Shown here one piece after another: positions 44,597 through 56,713 of a stretch of DNA of 64,000 bases; positions within the stretch are counted from its first letter, which is position 1; each line of letters begins with the position of its first letter. The notes under the pieces are model-generated. The model was not told where the DNA came from. It saw only the letters and a program-made list of their open reading frames with translations, and ran no database searches. The translations under genes and the position numbers were made by a program. This DNA comes from Planoprotostelium fungivorum. Taxonomy: Eukaryota; Evosea; Variosea; Cavosteliida; Cavosteliaceae. The stretch is taken from NCBI GenBank assembly GCA_003024175.1, contig MDYQ01000078.1, forward strand, positions 62,001-126,000, in the 5' to 3' direction.

Positions 44597-46324
44597 ATGC
44601 AACCACTGCCAGCCGATCTGTGGACCGGACTTCTCTTTCTTACCTACGTCCGATCTCTTTGTGCCTTGCTGCCCACAAGATCATCAACTCCCGCATTCCT
44701 AATCATCACAACTGGTGGCGTCATAAGAAGCAACCGCCTGCATACAACAGGGAGGTGGTCCGATGGTGGATGACCAACATCCGAGAGCCCGTTTGGGAGG
44801 AAGTATGTGATGCCGCACACCGAGATGATGTGGACATGCTCGACCTCCTTGGCTGGGATCATACTCAGGCGTCATCTCGCCATCTGTGTCGACCCGGCTG
44901 GAAGCGACAGCAGATACTGCTGGAGGCTCTCGTGAAAGGAAGCAAACGAACGATCAACGCGTATCAACAGAAGGAAGACATATCAGGAGCCCCTTCAGTT
45001 GACTACCTCTCACGGGAGAAAATTTCGCAAAGACTCGGAGAGGAAGGAAATTTGGAGATGATCCAATGGATCCATACTGAGCAAACTGTCGAGGGTCTAC
45101 CCTCTGTCACGTGGTCATATCTTAGCTCAGAGGACACGAATGGATGCCTTAGGTGCGCCGCTAAAGCAGGACATAAACATGTCATCAGTTGGTTCAAGGA
45201 AAGAGGCAGCATAGATGAATATACCGCCTATGATATGTGAGTCCCTGAGGGAGACATTACAGTAAAAATAGAAGATATAAGGGGGAAGCAGAAGGAGGTC
45301 GCATGGATGTGATCACTTGGCTGGTGAGTGCGTAACGATGAGAGATGACGACGCTGAGACAGGAAGATAACGAGATCCATTTCGATGCCACATCAGATGG
45401 CGATGCTGCGCTGGCAGATTTCGTACAATCGTTACCTATCTTCAAATGGGCGTTGAGTGTGAGTGGATGAGTGGTGTCTTTCAACGATGGATTGACACCT
45501 CATCAGCACAACATACCAGATCGATCGAGTGAATATGTTATTGACAATGCCGTAAGAAGTGGCTGTACTGAGGTGAGGAGACTTCGAAATGACGACATAA
45601 CGAGCGGCCAAGGTGTTGAGGTACTGCTTCGAGAACCAATTAAGCTTTCGCGCATATGGTCCACTGACCGGTTTTCCTTCGCATGACGAAAGTTATGAGG
45701 TGAAAATCGATCAGAATTCTATCTTTTGTGCGTCACTTAGGCAAAATACAGGCCATCAAGTTGGCTGTCAATTACGGGTACATAACTATACAAACTGACC
45801 TTTGGTTTGGATCAACCGATCAACAATTCGAATTGATCCGCTGGATGCACGGGAGAAATGTCCTCCACCCTAACTTGTCAGTGTCCAATCTCAAGTCAAC
45901 CACTGATGGGCAACAGTTACCACTCAGCCATATGTTATGACAATCTCGACGTTCTACAATGGGCAGCAGAGAAGGGCTATCTCACAGAGATAGATTGTGA
46001 TCTGTACAAACATGGATCGCCTGAAACGATCGAATGGCTGATGAAGAGTGAGATGACGGTCGCAATCGCATGGTAACACATTCGATCAGCGTTCGGCATT
46101 GAAGAGGCCGAGATGTATTGTTATCTTGCCTCGAGTGGTTGGAAAATGTTGATGTGTCTACCGGGCTACGATCAACATGTGATCAAGTGGAACATAGAGC
46201 CCATGGAATGGATGCTTCAGAGAAAGTGGAAGAAGAGCCAAGATGAGGTACAGAGATGGTTTCAGGCAGAGCACATCACAATAGAGTGGTTGATGCACCT
46301 GTGGGAGCACGGGACAGACAAGTG
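44597..46324 (+). CDS. F-box/ankyrin-like repeat protein, possibly decaying
   Basis: The N-terminus MQPLPADLWTGLL in one frame and SYLRPISLCLAAHKI in another together look like an F-box, but they lie one base out of register with no room for an intron. A long open exon (about 44620-45238) follows, with ankyrin-like repeats: LGEEGNLEMIQWIHTEQTVE, CAAKAGHKHVISWFKERGS. Further short exons carry similar units: GGRMDVITWL, AIKLAVNYGYITI, YDNLDVLQWAAEKGYL. The join after EYTAYD does not close in frame with any AG I can find. Either two sequence errors, an unusual splice, or a young pseudogene. Such large F-box/ankyrin families are common in amoebae. The last ORF ends LMHLWEHGTDK. Confidence 0.45.
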
Positions 46325-46656
46325 AAGAAATGAAGTCATACATAGGGAAGATTAGGCGGGTCTCTTCTTCAGACTTGTGCACCACTGCATAGAATTCCGT
46401 ATTTTGTCCACAACAGTAGAATGGAGTGAAAATCAATATCGATCATATGCACCACCTAATCTGTAGACTTTTTGATACATGAAATAGCAGCCATATACAC
46501 TATCGCACTGCTGGAACAACGAAGAAATAATCGATGATAATAATGGATTTATTCGTGAAAAGGATAAATACCCTGCCGGGTAATTTCGCGTCCATCATCG
46601 CCTGAGCAACATTCATCGCACAACATCTTGAAGGCAGAGGTTCAGAACTACACAAT
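46325..46656. other. Intergenic region before the TBC1D9-like gene
   Basis: About 330 bases between two plus-strand genes. AT-rich around 46490-46560. No gene seen. Confidence 0.35.
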
Positions 46657-49600
46657 ATGTGGGTCAAACCTGAACCACACAAGTCTGGTATGTCTTGGAC
46701 GTGCATACAACAAGATGAATATTTCGAAGTGAGTCTCATAGAGGGTCACATTCACGTTCACAATACCTCATTCACGTATCATCTTCGTGAACGTCCGTGC
46801 GATGTTATGGATGATGATGATATCACAGATTTACAAAAAGAGAATGGGGTTTTCCATGTTGAAGTCTGAGAGTCCGTTTCGGCTAGTCATTCGATCGTGA
46901 GATCTAACTCCTCTTTCCCGACTCAATCTCTCCAGTGATCCACCTCGGATGGTAGCTGAAGCGGCCACTCAGGAGATCATCATGAGAGACTTTCAATCCG
47001 CAGAGAGAATCCTCAACAACGCCATGCTAGAGAACGAGAGCATCGCGAGTCTCAATATTGCCGAGCGGATCGATTTCTTACTCGTCCGTCTCCAGTGCAT
47101 GACGGTAGAACTACTCAACTCAAACGAGAAGAAGGTCCAGCAGGTGATGGAAACGTTTCACTTGCAAGTGTAAATGTTCGAATCAGGAAGAAGAACAGAG
47201 ACAGAAGGAAGAATTAACTTCAGCTGATGCATTTCGTAACACGTTCGACCTCAAGACAGAAAAATTATTAGCCAGTGAGAGAAAACTCGTGGAGAACTCA
47301 CGCTCACTTGTACAGCCTTCGCTTGCTCTATGTGGGAGAAAGTTCCAAAATCTGGCACGTTGTACTTGTCTCACAATTATCTCTGTTTTTCTTCTCCTAT
47401 ATCTACTAGACTGGTCAAATTATTACTGGTAGAGATCAAATCAATCAGCAAGGTGAAAGAAAAAATCACATGTTAAATGATTTATGCTTCTGATGCGCGT
47501 TGTAGACGAAGCACAACGGTGTGGGCACCATCAAGATCGTAGGACCGACGGAAGAGGTGATTTTCCCGCCAAAATTCTCACTCATCCCCTCCAGCTCTGG
47601 TTGGTCTCATTTCGATTGAACGACATTTTCGACATGCTGCAACAACTGTGGGACCTTGCAATGAATCGCGTTCTACAATCGGCCGAGAAGACGATGGAGG
47701 GGATAGAGGCAACCTATTCTAGAAGGATATCCACGACGAAATGTGCGCCTCGTTGTAGATGAAATATTCTGACACGTCTGCAGCGGCGGAGACACCTCTC
47801 AGTCCGAGGCCGGTACCACAAAAATTCAACTCGAAAGCTTCTTTACAGCAGAACAAGAGGGACGCAAATTTTCAGCAGAATTTCAGATTACCATTAGATG
47901 AAACGCTGCTGAAAGGTGTGTGGGTGATCGGAGGAGAAGTTGACGCGTTGTAGAATACACGAAAGTGAGGGTATTGAAGGGAACGAAGTTCAGGAAGGGT
48001 AGATTGTACATTTCTACGCATTTCATCGCATTTGAATCGAACACGTGGGGCAACAACAAGTTTTTTTCGGTGAACTGATTCTCTCCTCATTTTTATTCTT
48101 GATTACAATGAGAAGAACTTGAGATTATTTCTATATCCGTTGCGAAAATGTCATTCGAGGTCAATTTTATTTTCGATAGAAAATTTAATATTCAACTCTA
48201 TTTCTCGTGAAATATTTGTTGACAATGAAATGTAGTTTGTCATGGCTTTTCAAGATATCGAATTTATTTCTACCTCCGAGGACGATCCTTTCGTGTTAGG
48301 AGAGGCCGGTGAGATTTCATCGAGATTTCATCGAGATTTTCGTGTTACTGAACGGCGTTGTAGATCTGAGTCGGTCTCAACGGAGTTCACAAGTTATCAA
48401 ATTACACGAAGCAGTTGGAGAGTATAGTATCCAGGTGAAGACAAACGTATTATCATCCTACGACGTGACATGGTAACGATCGTGAAGACATCAGATCGAA
48501 TCGTCTGTGCTAGATTCTTTCATCATCTTTTCGCATCGTGATCATGATGATGATGATCTCACTCGTCACGATCGCGATCACATCATCACATCACAACGAT
48601 CGCGATCTCATCACGATCATCTCATCCACTCCGATTCACACGAGAAAAAAGGTCCCCGATGACAACCAACGTGACGCTCTATTATCCGAACTGAACGATC
48701 TCCACTACAAGATCAAATCTCAATACAACGAGAAGAAACTCGTCAACTCCTGGTCGGTCTGGTGAGCCCTCTCCACCATCTACAACCGTAACCGTACGTA
48801 ACAGGTCGTTGAGTATAGAAGACAAGATCGGTCAGAGCCTACTGGAAAATCGGCGGGAATTCGCGCCCATGTACGTTGAGAAAGAAGAGAGAAAATCAGA
48901 AGATTGGAGGAAGTATTGTGCTAAATATGGAAACGGTCTCAGCATGACCAAGACGGACAAATTGAAGCTGATGATACGACAAGGCATTCCGAACAATATA
49001 AGAGGTGAGTCTACAACGTTGTAGATGGAATTGAGTGAGGAAAGGTCGCATGTGGATGATTTTTTCCGGCGCCTTCGCTCTCTTGTGAGTTTCATTCCAA
49101 TACGACTCGTCCCAATTCCATCCCAATTTCCACGATTAAATATATCATCAGGTTATCGAAGGGCGCGGGATATTTTCAATCTCTGTATGATAGGAGAGAT
49201 GAATGCCAAGTGAAAGATGAAATTGAAAAAGATCTACACAGAAGCTTTCCCGAGCATCCGTTTTTTCAAACAGAAGAAGGTCTCAACTGCCTGAGAAAAG
49301 TCTTGGTCGCATTTTCTGTGTGAGAATTTATTCTTCATATCTACAACTCGTGCCGGGAAATTCGAGGGAGAATTCGATGAAAACTGAACGAGATTTCAGA
49401 CATAATCCGGTGATTGGATACTGCCAATCGATGAACATCGTGTGTGCTACACTTTTGTTGTTCCTCCCGGAGGAGCATTCCTTCTTTCTACTCTGTACAA
49501 TCTGTGAACAACTTGTGCCCGATTATTATGTCAAGGCCATGATCGGCTCCATTGTAGATCAGAGGCTCTTCCAAGGTGACTGAAATGTCTCATCCTATTT

Positions 49601-51204
49601 TCCACGATTTTTGATCCATATTTTATTTTTCTCAACCGTTTACAAAATGACTCTATTTTACAATCACATTTATTCTATTTCCATCGTTCTATTCTCTTCT
49701 CTCATTCTTACACAACCACATCGTCACTTTCCATTTCTTTTTTCTTCTCAAATTTTTCTCACTTTTCCATAGAACTGATGACGAATGGAATGCCTGAAGT
49801 TGCCGCTCATTTAGAGAGCACCGGTCTACCTTTACCTTTAGTCACTCTACCCTGGTTCATGTGTATATTCATTGGTTACGTTCCATTGGAGGTGAATCTC
49901 TGCGATATTTCGCATCGCAGATCGCGGATCGCTGATCGCTGATCGCGTGATTCAGGTGGCGCTGAGGATATTGGATTGTTTCTTTGGTATGGACGGACCA
50001 CCCTTTCTCTTCTCGGTGGGATTAGCTCTGTTCGAGGTGAAGAAATGTCGACCGTTGGAATGTATGGAAACTGATGGTCGACATTGTTCAGGCCAACGAA
50101 GAGGCAGTTCTGAACGAGAACGATGGAACGCTGCTGTCGAATCTTCTGCGAAATTCAGTGAAAGATCCAGATGATATCTTACCTGTATGTACATTCATTC
50201 CTTTTTAATTCTGGTTGTTTGAAATTTGAATCACCCGCTCACCGTCCCCAGCTGGCATTTGAAGAGGCAGACCTGATCACACCATCCATGTTGGCCGACA
50301 TGAAGAACACACACAGAGCCAAAGCCATCAAAGACATGGAAACAAAGACGGAAAATACTCGCCTGAGAGAGCTGAAAAAGTCGGTCAATCGTGAGTCGTC
50401 CGTCTACATCGTTGTAGAATGACGTTCTTCAGTGTCGCCCGCCGACGTGACTCGATTGTACAACGAATTCGTGTCAGCGAATCGTGGTACGCAGGCTGAT
50501 TACGTACAATTTGAGGAATTATTTCAGAAACATTGTCCAGAGTGGGACGGAGACATTGAAATCCAGATCTTATTCAAGGTGAAGGGAGCGTTGTAGATGG
50601 AGGCTGATGGAGGGCAGTTGCTGGATAAAGATAGAACGGGTTTGATTGACGTGGGAGATTACGTATCCGCTCTGTCGATCATTTTGGCGGGAACGCCTGC
50701 AGAGAGGATCCACTGTGAGACTCGTTGTAGATGGAGATACTTAATCTATTTTCAGTTTCATTTCGTCTGTTTGATGGTGATGTCGATGGTTTCATATCGA
50801 AAGACGAATACGAATATGCCGTCACGCTGCTGCAACGGTGATGATTTATTCTATTTTATTGTTTTTCCGCCCTAGTTGACTCTTTCAGTTTCTACGAGAA
50901 GAAACCAACGAAAGAAGAGAAGGAAGAAACAGTAGAGAAGAAAGAGAAGAAGAAAGAAGTCGACCTCATCTCCTTCGATGACGATCACGATGATCATGCC
51001 GATGAGGACACTGCCACACCACCGAAGCAATCTCCACGATCTCCTGATGGCCTGTGGAGGTCTAGATCCATCGACGTACCTGCCATCACGGTCTCCTTCC
51101 ACCAATCGGATTTGGATGAGGACAATCGACTGTCCTTCAAAGAGTATCAAGCAGCCCTCCATCATCCGATATTGCAACCCGTTTTGAACCTTCCCGAGAA
51201 ATAA
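46657..51204 (+). CDS. TBC1D8/9-like RabGAP with GRAM, TBC and EF-hand regions
   Basis: Rab GTPase-activating protein. The start at 46657 gives [11 protein letters not shown], close to the MWVNPE opening of animal TBC1D9. A helical N-terminal part ([20 protein letters not shown]) follows. A GRAM domain comes next: [11 protein letters not shown], then [20 protein letters not shown] and [18 protein letters not shown]. The TBC domain starts [20 protein letters not shown] and has the arginine-finger segment [16 protein letters not shown]. The glutamine finger is [20 protein letters not shown]; later blocks include [20 protein letters not shown] and [22 protein letters not shown]-terminal EF-hand-like pair includes [20 protein letters not shown] and [18 protein letters not shown]. 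The end is PVLNLPEK. Both catalytic fingers are present. At least five introns carry the CTACAACG motif, including 49011-49024. Confidence 0.9.
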
Positions 51205-51923
51205 AATGTGCGAAATGAAACTTTGTGTATTCCACTTCAGATGTTTCAAAGTTTGTCGTGCGTAACACTTTGAGCGCTCGATCGATCGGATGGTGGAGTT
51301 TTCGATCTTTCATCAGAAGTGATCCGATCGATCACCCATCGGAATTGGGATGTCAAAAGAAGCGGTAGCGTCAGCGGTTGGTTTGAATTTGTTTTCCATA
51401 GTTGAAATCGAAGTAACCGATAGACTTTGCGCTTCGACCGTTCAGTGAAGGTCAACCAAGTCGAGCCAAAATATTCGGCTTGATCAAATATTATGGGATT
51501 GTAAGATGTTTTAGCGCGCCACACTGATGAACTCACATGTCATGACATCGTATGAGGTCAAGTCGATTTATATATCTGCTTGTTTGTGTCGATCATTGTA
51601 AGATTTATTCTGAAATTCGTTGTTTGTGGCCAATTTACTCATCACTTCCGTTAAAGAGCGCAAACAGTGTGATGCACTGCTGATTGGCATCACTCTTTCA
51701 GAGACTATCTCAGACCAGGCACTGAGTACATCCAATCATCTGAGATATCACCCCTCTGCTTTCTTATATAGACGAGGTAGACGCCTGAAAAGGATCGGTG
51801 GCAAGATTAACTCGCCTAAGATCGAATCTTTTAGCTGGCTCGTATCACAGGCACGTAAGAGATTTATTAATCATCTCTCCATAGAATGGTGAAGAAGGAC
51901 CATTACAGGCAGATCTTTATTCA
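51205..51923. other. Convergent intergenic region with dispersed-repeat copy C
   Basis: About 720 bases between two 3' ends. Holds the repeat copy listed separately. A plus-strand frame of 90 codons (51620-51892) starts only at TTG and resembles nothing I know; I do not call it. Confidence 0.5.
51353..51457 (-). repeat. Dispersed ~105-bp repeat, copy C
   Basis: Reverse complement of copies A and B at 12.8-13.1 kb. Its minus strand reads CACTGAACGGTCGAAGCGCA near the start and CGCTGACGCTACCGCTTC near the end. Like A and B it lies between two convergent 3' ends. Confidence 0.75.
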
Positions 51924-53946
51924 TTATGTGACACGGTTTGCACTATCGGCAGTCAAACCAGAATGGGGCAGTGAGTCGAGCAGACACTCCCTTCCCTTCA
52001 GATGTGATCGAAACGATGACACCTTCTTTCTCCCGATACCAGACGATGACTTGGTGTCTTCACGATGCGTCTCCGTGGGTTCATCTGATGTGTATTCTCC
52101 TTCGAACGTGTCCACGTCGGGTGGATCGATAAAGTATTCGTCATCGTCGCTCTCTAAATACAACCAAGATCCAAGCTCTTCTTGCGAAGATGTCTTCACT
52201 CTCTTGCGATCGGTTTCGGCCTGCGTCACGATCAGACTCCTCCGGGTCGATCAAAATGAGATGATGCAAATGAGATGGTATTGAGAATATCTCACGAGAT
52301 CTCGATTGATGATGTCCTCTACGGATTCTTTTTGGGATAAGTCGTCGTCGTTCAAACCTGCATGAATTCCATCAGCGGGGCGTCATCATCGACCGATCAT
52401 ACCGATCGAACGATTCACGATGAATGAAGAATCTCTCTTCGGCCAGGCACTGTTGGTCGTCAGTCGAAAATGAGAATAAGAGATGTCGTTTTGAATTTAA
52501 TTCGGTTTCAGATGATGAGTGGGCTCACGTCTTCTGACTGAAAACACCGGGTTTAGGGTTTTGTGATGCCCTCTGACAGCTGTCTGACAATTGTCGCAGC
52601 AGTGGCGCATCACAATCGGTCAGTGGCACAATCTTTTGTGCCCCCACACGAGCGACAAACTCGACCAATTCTTCCATCGAACTGTGAATCGAATAGAGAA
52701 CGTGCTGCGATTTTCTCAGAAACGTTTCAGATTTTTCTGTGAAATTTCTCCCACCCAGACACCCTCTGATGACACTGGCGTTTGTAGATACTTCATCGGG
52801 TCTCTCTCTAACCCGAACCATTGGGTAGAAGCCTTGATGAATACTTTTCCTTCCTTTTTCCAGTTCATTTCACGGAACATTCACCACCCCACCTGATTCT
52901 CTTTTCGTCTGGCCATGTTGAAGAAAGTCTTCGCCTTGCATGCGTGGAATATGGTGTCATCATCACAAGTGAAGAGCTCTTCTGTTCTCTCTTTGTAGAG
53001 GATCTTCAGTTTGCGGTAGAAAGAAGGACGAACTTGGATCTAAAGGAGATCATGTCAATCGAGAGACGCAGTTGATGATGCTTATGATGTTGATGATCAT
53101 GAGGAGGCCACCTTGTGTGAGAACCTCTCTGAGAGGTAGACGAGGAGCTCTTCTGTACCCAACATCTCACATTCGATGTAGAATTCGATGGGTTTCCGTT
53201 TGTTCTTGAGGGATTTTTCCACGATACTTCCCACCATCTCGAACGATCCCACCTACATCACGATCATTAGCATCAGCGTCATCATCTTTCACGTCAGATG
53301 TGAAGCGTGCGACTCACTGCTGGTGGAAAGCTCTTCCATTTGAGTTGAAGGAAGGTCGTGTCGAGGTAAAGAGTGTTCACTTGACCGATCTTTGTCATTG
53401 CGGGTGCGAAGATGTCTGCGTCGTATCGAATATCTCCCGTGTGAAGCACCCTAGTAGTTCCACTGTCTAAGAGCAACCTGAGGATGGATTAAATCCAGTG
53501 TTGTATGATTGGTGAGTCACATGACGGCACCGGGGCAGTGATTCGTCGGAAGAGTCTGAACATTCAGAAGACAAGTCTTCGTCTGAATGATGTGGGTTCC
53601 GCAATCCATGAGAATCACCTGATGATGCGATCAGTAGAGCACGTTCAGAATAGAGGGTGATTTGAGGATCTCACAATTTGAGAGGGTCTGAGCTTCTTAA
53701 ATCGATTGAGAACTAGATCTCTGGTGATGGATGTGCAATGGATGATACCATCGAAATCGTCAGCTAATCCAAGATAATGGTCTGCGGCTACTCAGTTATG
53801 TGCTATCATCTTTTTCGTCTCTCACCGGCGTGGAAATGAGTTAAGAACCAAACTACGCCTCTGCTCTCTCTCAACTCTTTCGACTGTTCAAAACTGTCGA
53901 TATAGACGCCGGGTATACTATATATGGCCCCACGATGGGGCGGCAT
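51924..53946 (-). CDS. SNM1/Artemis-family metallo-beta-lactamase nuclease
   Basis: Members are DNA 5'-exonucleases or endonucleases in interstrand-crosslink repair and end joining. The start at 53946 gives MPPHRGAIYSIPGVYIDSFE. Then VVWFLTHFHADHYLGL, with the zinc motif HxHxDH completed across a short intron. Next are DGIIHCTSITRDLVLNRF and KTCLLNVQTLPTNHCPGAV (motif 3 His). Motif 4 is RVLHTGDIRYDADIFAPAMT, followed by NTLYLDTTFL. Beta-CASP region: EEFYIECEMLGTEELLVYLS-like exon and HVLYSIHSSMEELVEFVARV (beta-CASP His), then QKIVPLTDC. The C-terminus is acidic, with DDDEYFIDPPDVDTFEGEYT, and ends LTADSANRVT. Active-site residues look intact. Whether it is closer to Artemis or to SNM1A/B cannot be settled by eye. 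Confidence 0.88.
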
Positions 53947-54087
53947 CTGTTGTGGCTTTCCTGGAAACAGAAAATAGTTTCGTCTACAACGGAATATATC
54001 ATCTAATTTTTCGTTGCTGATCGGCCGCTCACACGATGAATTGAGACATGAACAGTTTCATATGCATTCTTATCATGCATTCATCCA

Positions 54088-56315
54088 TTAAAGCGAGAAG
54101 ATGAGGCCGATGATCGCGACCGAGATGCACCTCACGAGATGAGCTGCCGAAGACATCGCACCGGAAGAATGCAAGGTTGGTACCACCACGGTGCTTCTCG
54201 TCGTATCAGACTGATTCGATTCCTCTGTCTCCTCGTAGCAGTCGAAAGCTGGGTACTTGTCTTCTCTTCCATCGATGCTGCGGGCCAGTTCGACCAGAAC
54301 CGACCAGTACTTCATGTGAGTCAATCTGCGACGGAAAGACAAAGTGTGGCCGTCGATATTCGCGCTGGCACTCAAGTTTCTGCATCCATTTGGCTCGTAA
54401 AAGTTGAAGATTTCAGATTGGCCACCATGAGTGCGACTTCTGAAGGAAACTGTACGGTCTTCGCGTGGAAGGCTAACAGAGCCGCCGCTTGATCCGGAGC
54501 CCACGCGGCGGTGTGTGATGCTGTCCTGTGGAAGATGGCCAACCTACCCACCGTCCCTGCGCCGTTTCACTCTCACCCTCTACATCGACTCCTCTCACCA
54601 CCGTAACTTCCGGGCTCGACGATCCACTTGACTTTGACCGAAGACATGTCCGAGGCGATTCCAGTCGTGGCCGTTAAAATTCGGAAGACAATAGCACCGG
54701 TCTTGTATCTGACCGATACGATTGTGTCCAATGGTAAGTCCACGCTGGTGTTCATAGCTCGACTGATCGATCGTCCGTTGATCAGAATCTCGTCGGCGGC
54801 GAGTGGAACGATGACGTTCGTCGAGGCCTCCTTGTTCTGCGGGTTTGTGAGTTTCATTTTATTCTTTTTATTTCTCACGGAGATTTCCGTTCCGTTGTTC
54901 CACGTGATACCGGTCAATACCGTTCCCCCCTTCTGGACGTTGACTCTGACGTTGACCGGGTGCTCACAGTGGCCGGTGGTTCTCGATGCTCCGGTACAAT
55001 ACGGATCGCCGACGTCGTCGGTCATGACATACAAAGAGGCCATGGAAAAGTTTGCAAAGAGTCCCACGACGGGTACGTCGGCCTGGAGATGTGAGTCACG
55101 TATCGTGATGTCATACGTACCGCGGATGCGTAACCGCCGGCTCCAATGGAGACTCCTGGTGAAGACCACGAACTCCTGTCTGCTCCTACGTCCGACTTGA
55201 ATTTTCCACGATAACTCTTCGTGGGCCACTGTAAGTATCGCTGGCTCGTTGTAGATGGTCCCCAGGGGGTAATGTCCGGTTGTTTGAAGAGGTCTAACGG
55301 ATTGGTGCTCAGGCCTTTACCGTTCAAGACGAGAGAGACATCTTGTGTTGTCCAGTGAGGGAATTGAAACGCAGCGAACCAGATCGTTGCGTATGTGGGA
55401 AGGTAGCCGTAGTTATATGTCCTCGATTCTGAGCCACTGTGACGATGGTGAGTTGATGAGAATGACGATGATCGTGATGATGTCTTTTGATTTCATCAGT
55501 TCTTCACCCAGTATATCCGGCGCCAGAGAAGTAAGTTGCAGTAAGTTCTCTCCATACCAGCTCTAAAGCCACGAGTGCATCTTGTCTGATCAGCTCGGGA
55601 CCGTTGCGAGCCAGGTTTTGGAACATGTCGATGCTCATGCCGATGTAAGTCTGAGCGCTGTATTCCGCGATACCACTCGTCTGCGTGGTGTTGATCCACA
55701 ACTTGAGCATGTTGTGACCATCCATCACGGTGACATCGTCTCCCAAGATGGTTCCCCACATGACAAAGAGGTGAATGGTAGACACATACATATTCGTGTA
55801 GGACGGAACGTATTTGTTGTATCTCTTCATCTGACTTCGCATCCACAGGATGGCTGACGATCTTCAGTTTTTGTGATGTGCTGTCGATATCTCTCACAGA
55901 TACGACCAGAGGTGAGAGCTGCTTGATATGTAGACGGTGACACTCTCTTCAATCCATCTCCACACTGTCTGAGGCAATATGCAGTACCAGAGGCGATGAA
56001 ATTGTTCGCATTCGAATCAGAGGTAGACATGTCGTCTTTCTGAGTCCAATACCAAGGGAATCTTCCGTAATCTAGTGAAGAGGCGTTCTTGTTTTGGACG
56101 GAATGAAGACTGTCCAGATACTGAGCCATCTTCGTGAGGTTACCGTTGAGAGCACAAATCATGCCAGTGTAATCGGCTACGCCCCTGGTCTCTGAACTTC
56201 CATGTGATTCTGGACGGATCTTGGATACGGTGATGTTGTAGTATGGATCATTCAACATGCTGATGCCTCCCACCGCGCATGCGGTGGTGACACAGAAGAG
56301 GAGGAGCCGGTTCAT
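54088..56315 (-). CDS. Secreted, probably GPI-anchored protein of unknown function
   Basis: The start at 56315 gives MNRLLLFCVTTACAVGGISM, a signal peptide. An alpha-helical N-terminal half contains MAQYLDSLHSVQNKNASSLD, NNFIASGTAYCLRQCGDG, TNMYVSTIHLFVMWGTILGD and EYSAQTYIGMSIDMFQNLAR. A beta-rich C-terminal half contains DSHLQADVPVVGLFANFSMA, HPVNVRVNVQKGGTVLTGIT and DTIVSVRYKTGAIVFRILTA, with many N-glycosylation sites. The end (SSGAMSSAAHL then a hydrophobic tail VAIIGLIFSL) is a good GPI-attachment signal. A helical domain followed by beta sandwiches recalls polysaccharide lyases such as family 8, but I see no catalytic motif, so this is only a suggestion. It is divergent from the GH130-like gene. 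Confidence 0.7.
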
Positions 56316-56713
56316 CCTTGCAGGAGCCGAGAGAATGAACACTCGTGTCTCGTTGAAGATTCGCAGTATGGCAGTCTCAAACGTCCATATGTGTCATCAA
56401 GAAAACCGCGATTCTGTCACGAGGGTCTCGAAGAAGCACGGAATGGATGATCGAACTGCAGCGATGCAAACGATTTGAATACAAAACAAAAGACGGGAGT
56501 TGCACGCAGCTGGCCTGACGTTCATGATCCCAGATCTGCTAATCAGGGAGAGCAGAAGTAAATCGACTTCAACCTATTCACAGCAGGCATTCGATCAACC
56601 TATTACTTCTGGTGGTGACCAGTAACATTTTGACGTACAGTCGCGAAATTGAGATATCCGCGACGTGCGATTACTGCAAGTTTTTTGACAGACTCAACGT
56701 CCCCAGGGCGAGC
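56316..56713. promoter_or_regulatory. Divergent promoter of two secreted-protein genes
   Basis: About 400 bases between the GPI-anchored protein and the GH130-like gene, both with signal peptides. No gene seen inside. A shared control region is plausible. Confidence 0.35.

Noticed and set aside
51620-51892. Open frame of 90 codons on the plus strand downstream of the dispersed repeat
   Set aside because: It starts only at TTG, has no family resemblance and lies in a convergent intergenic gap. A link to a transposon could not be shown.
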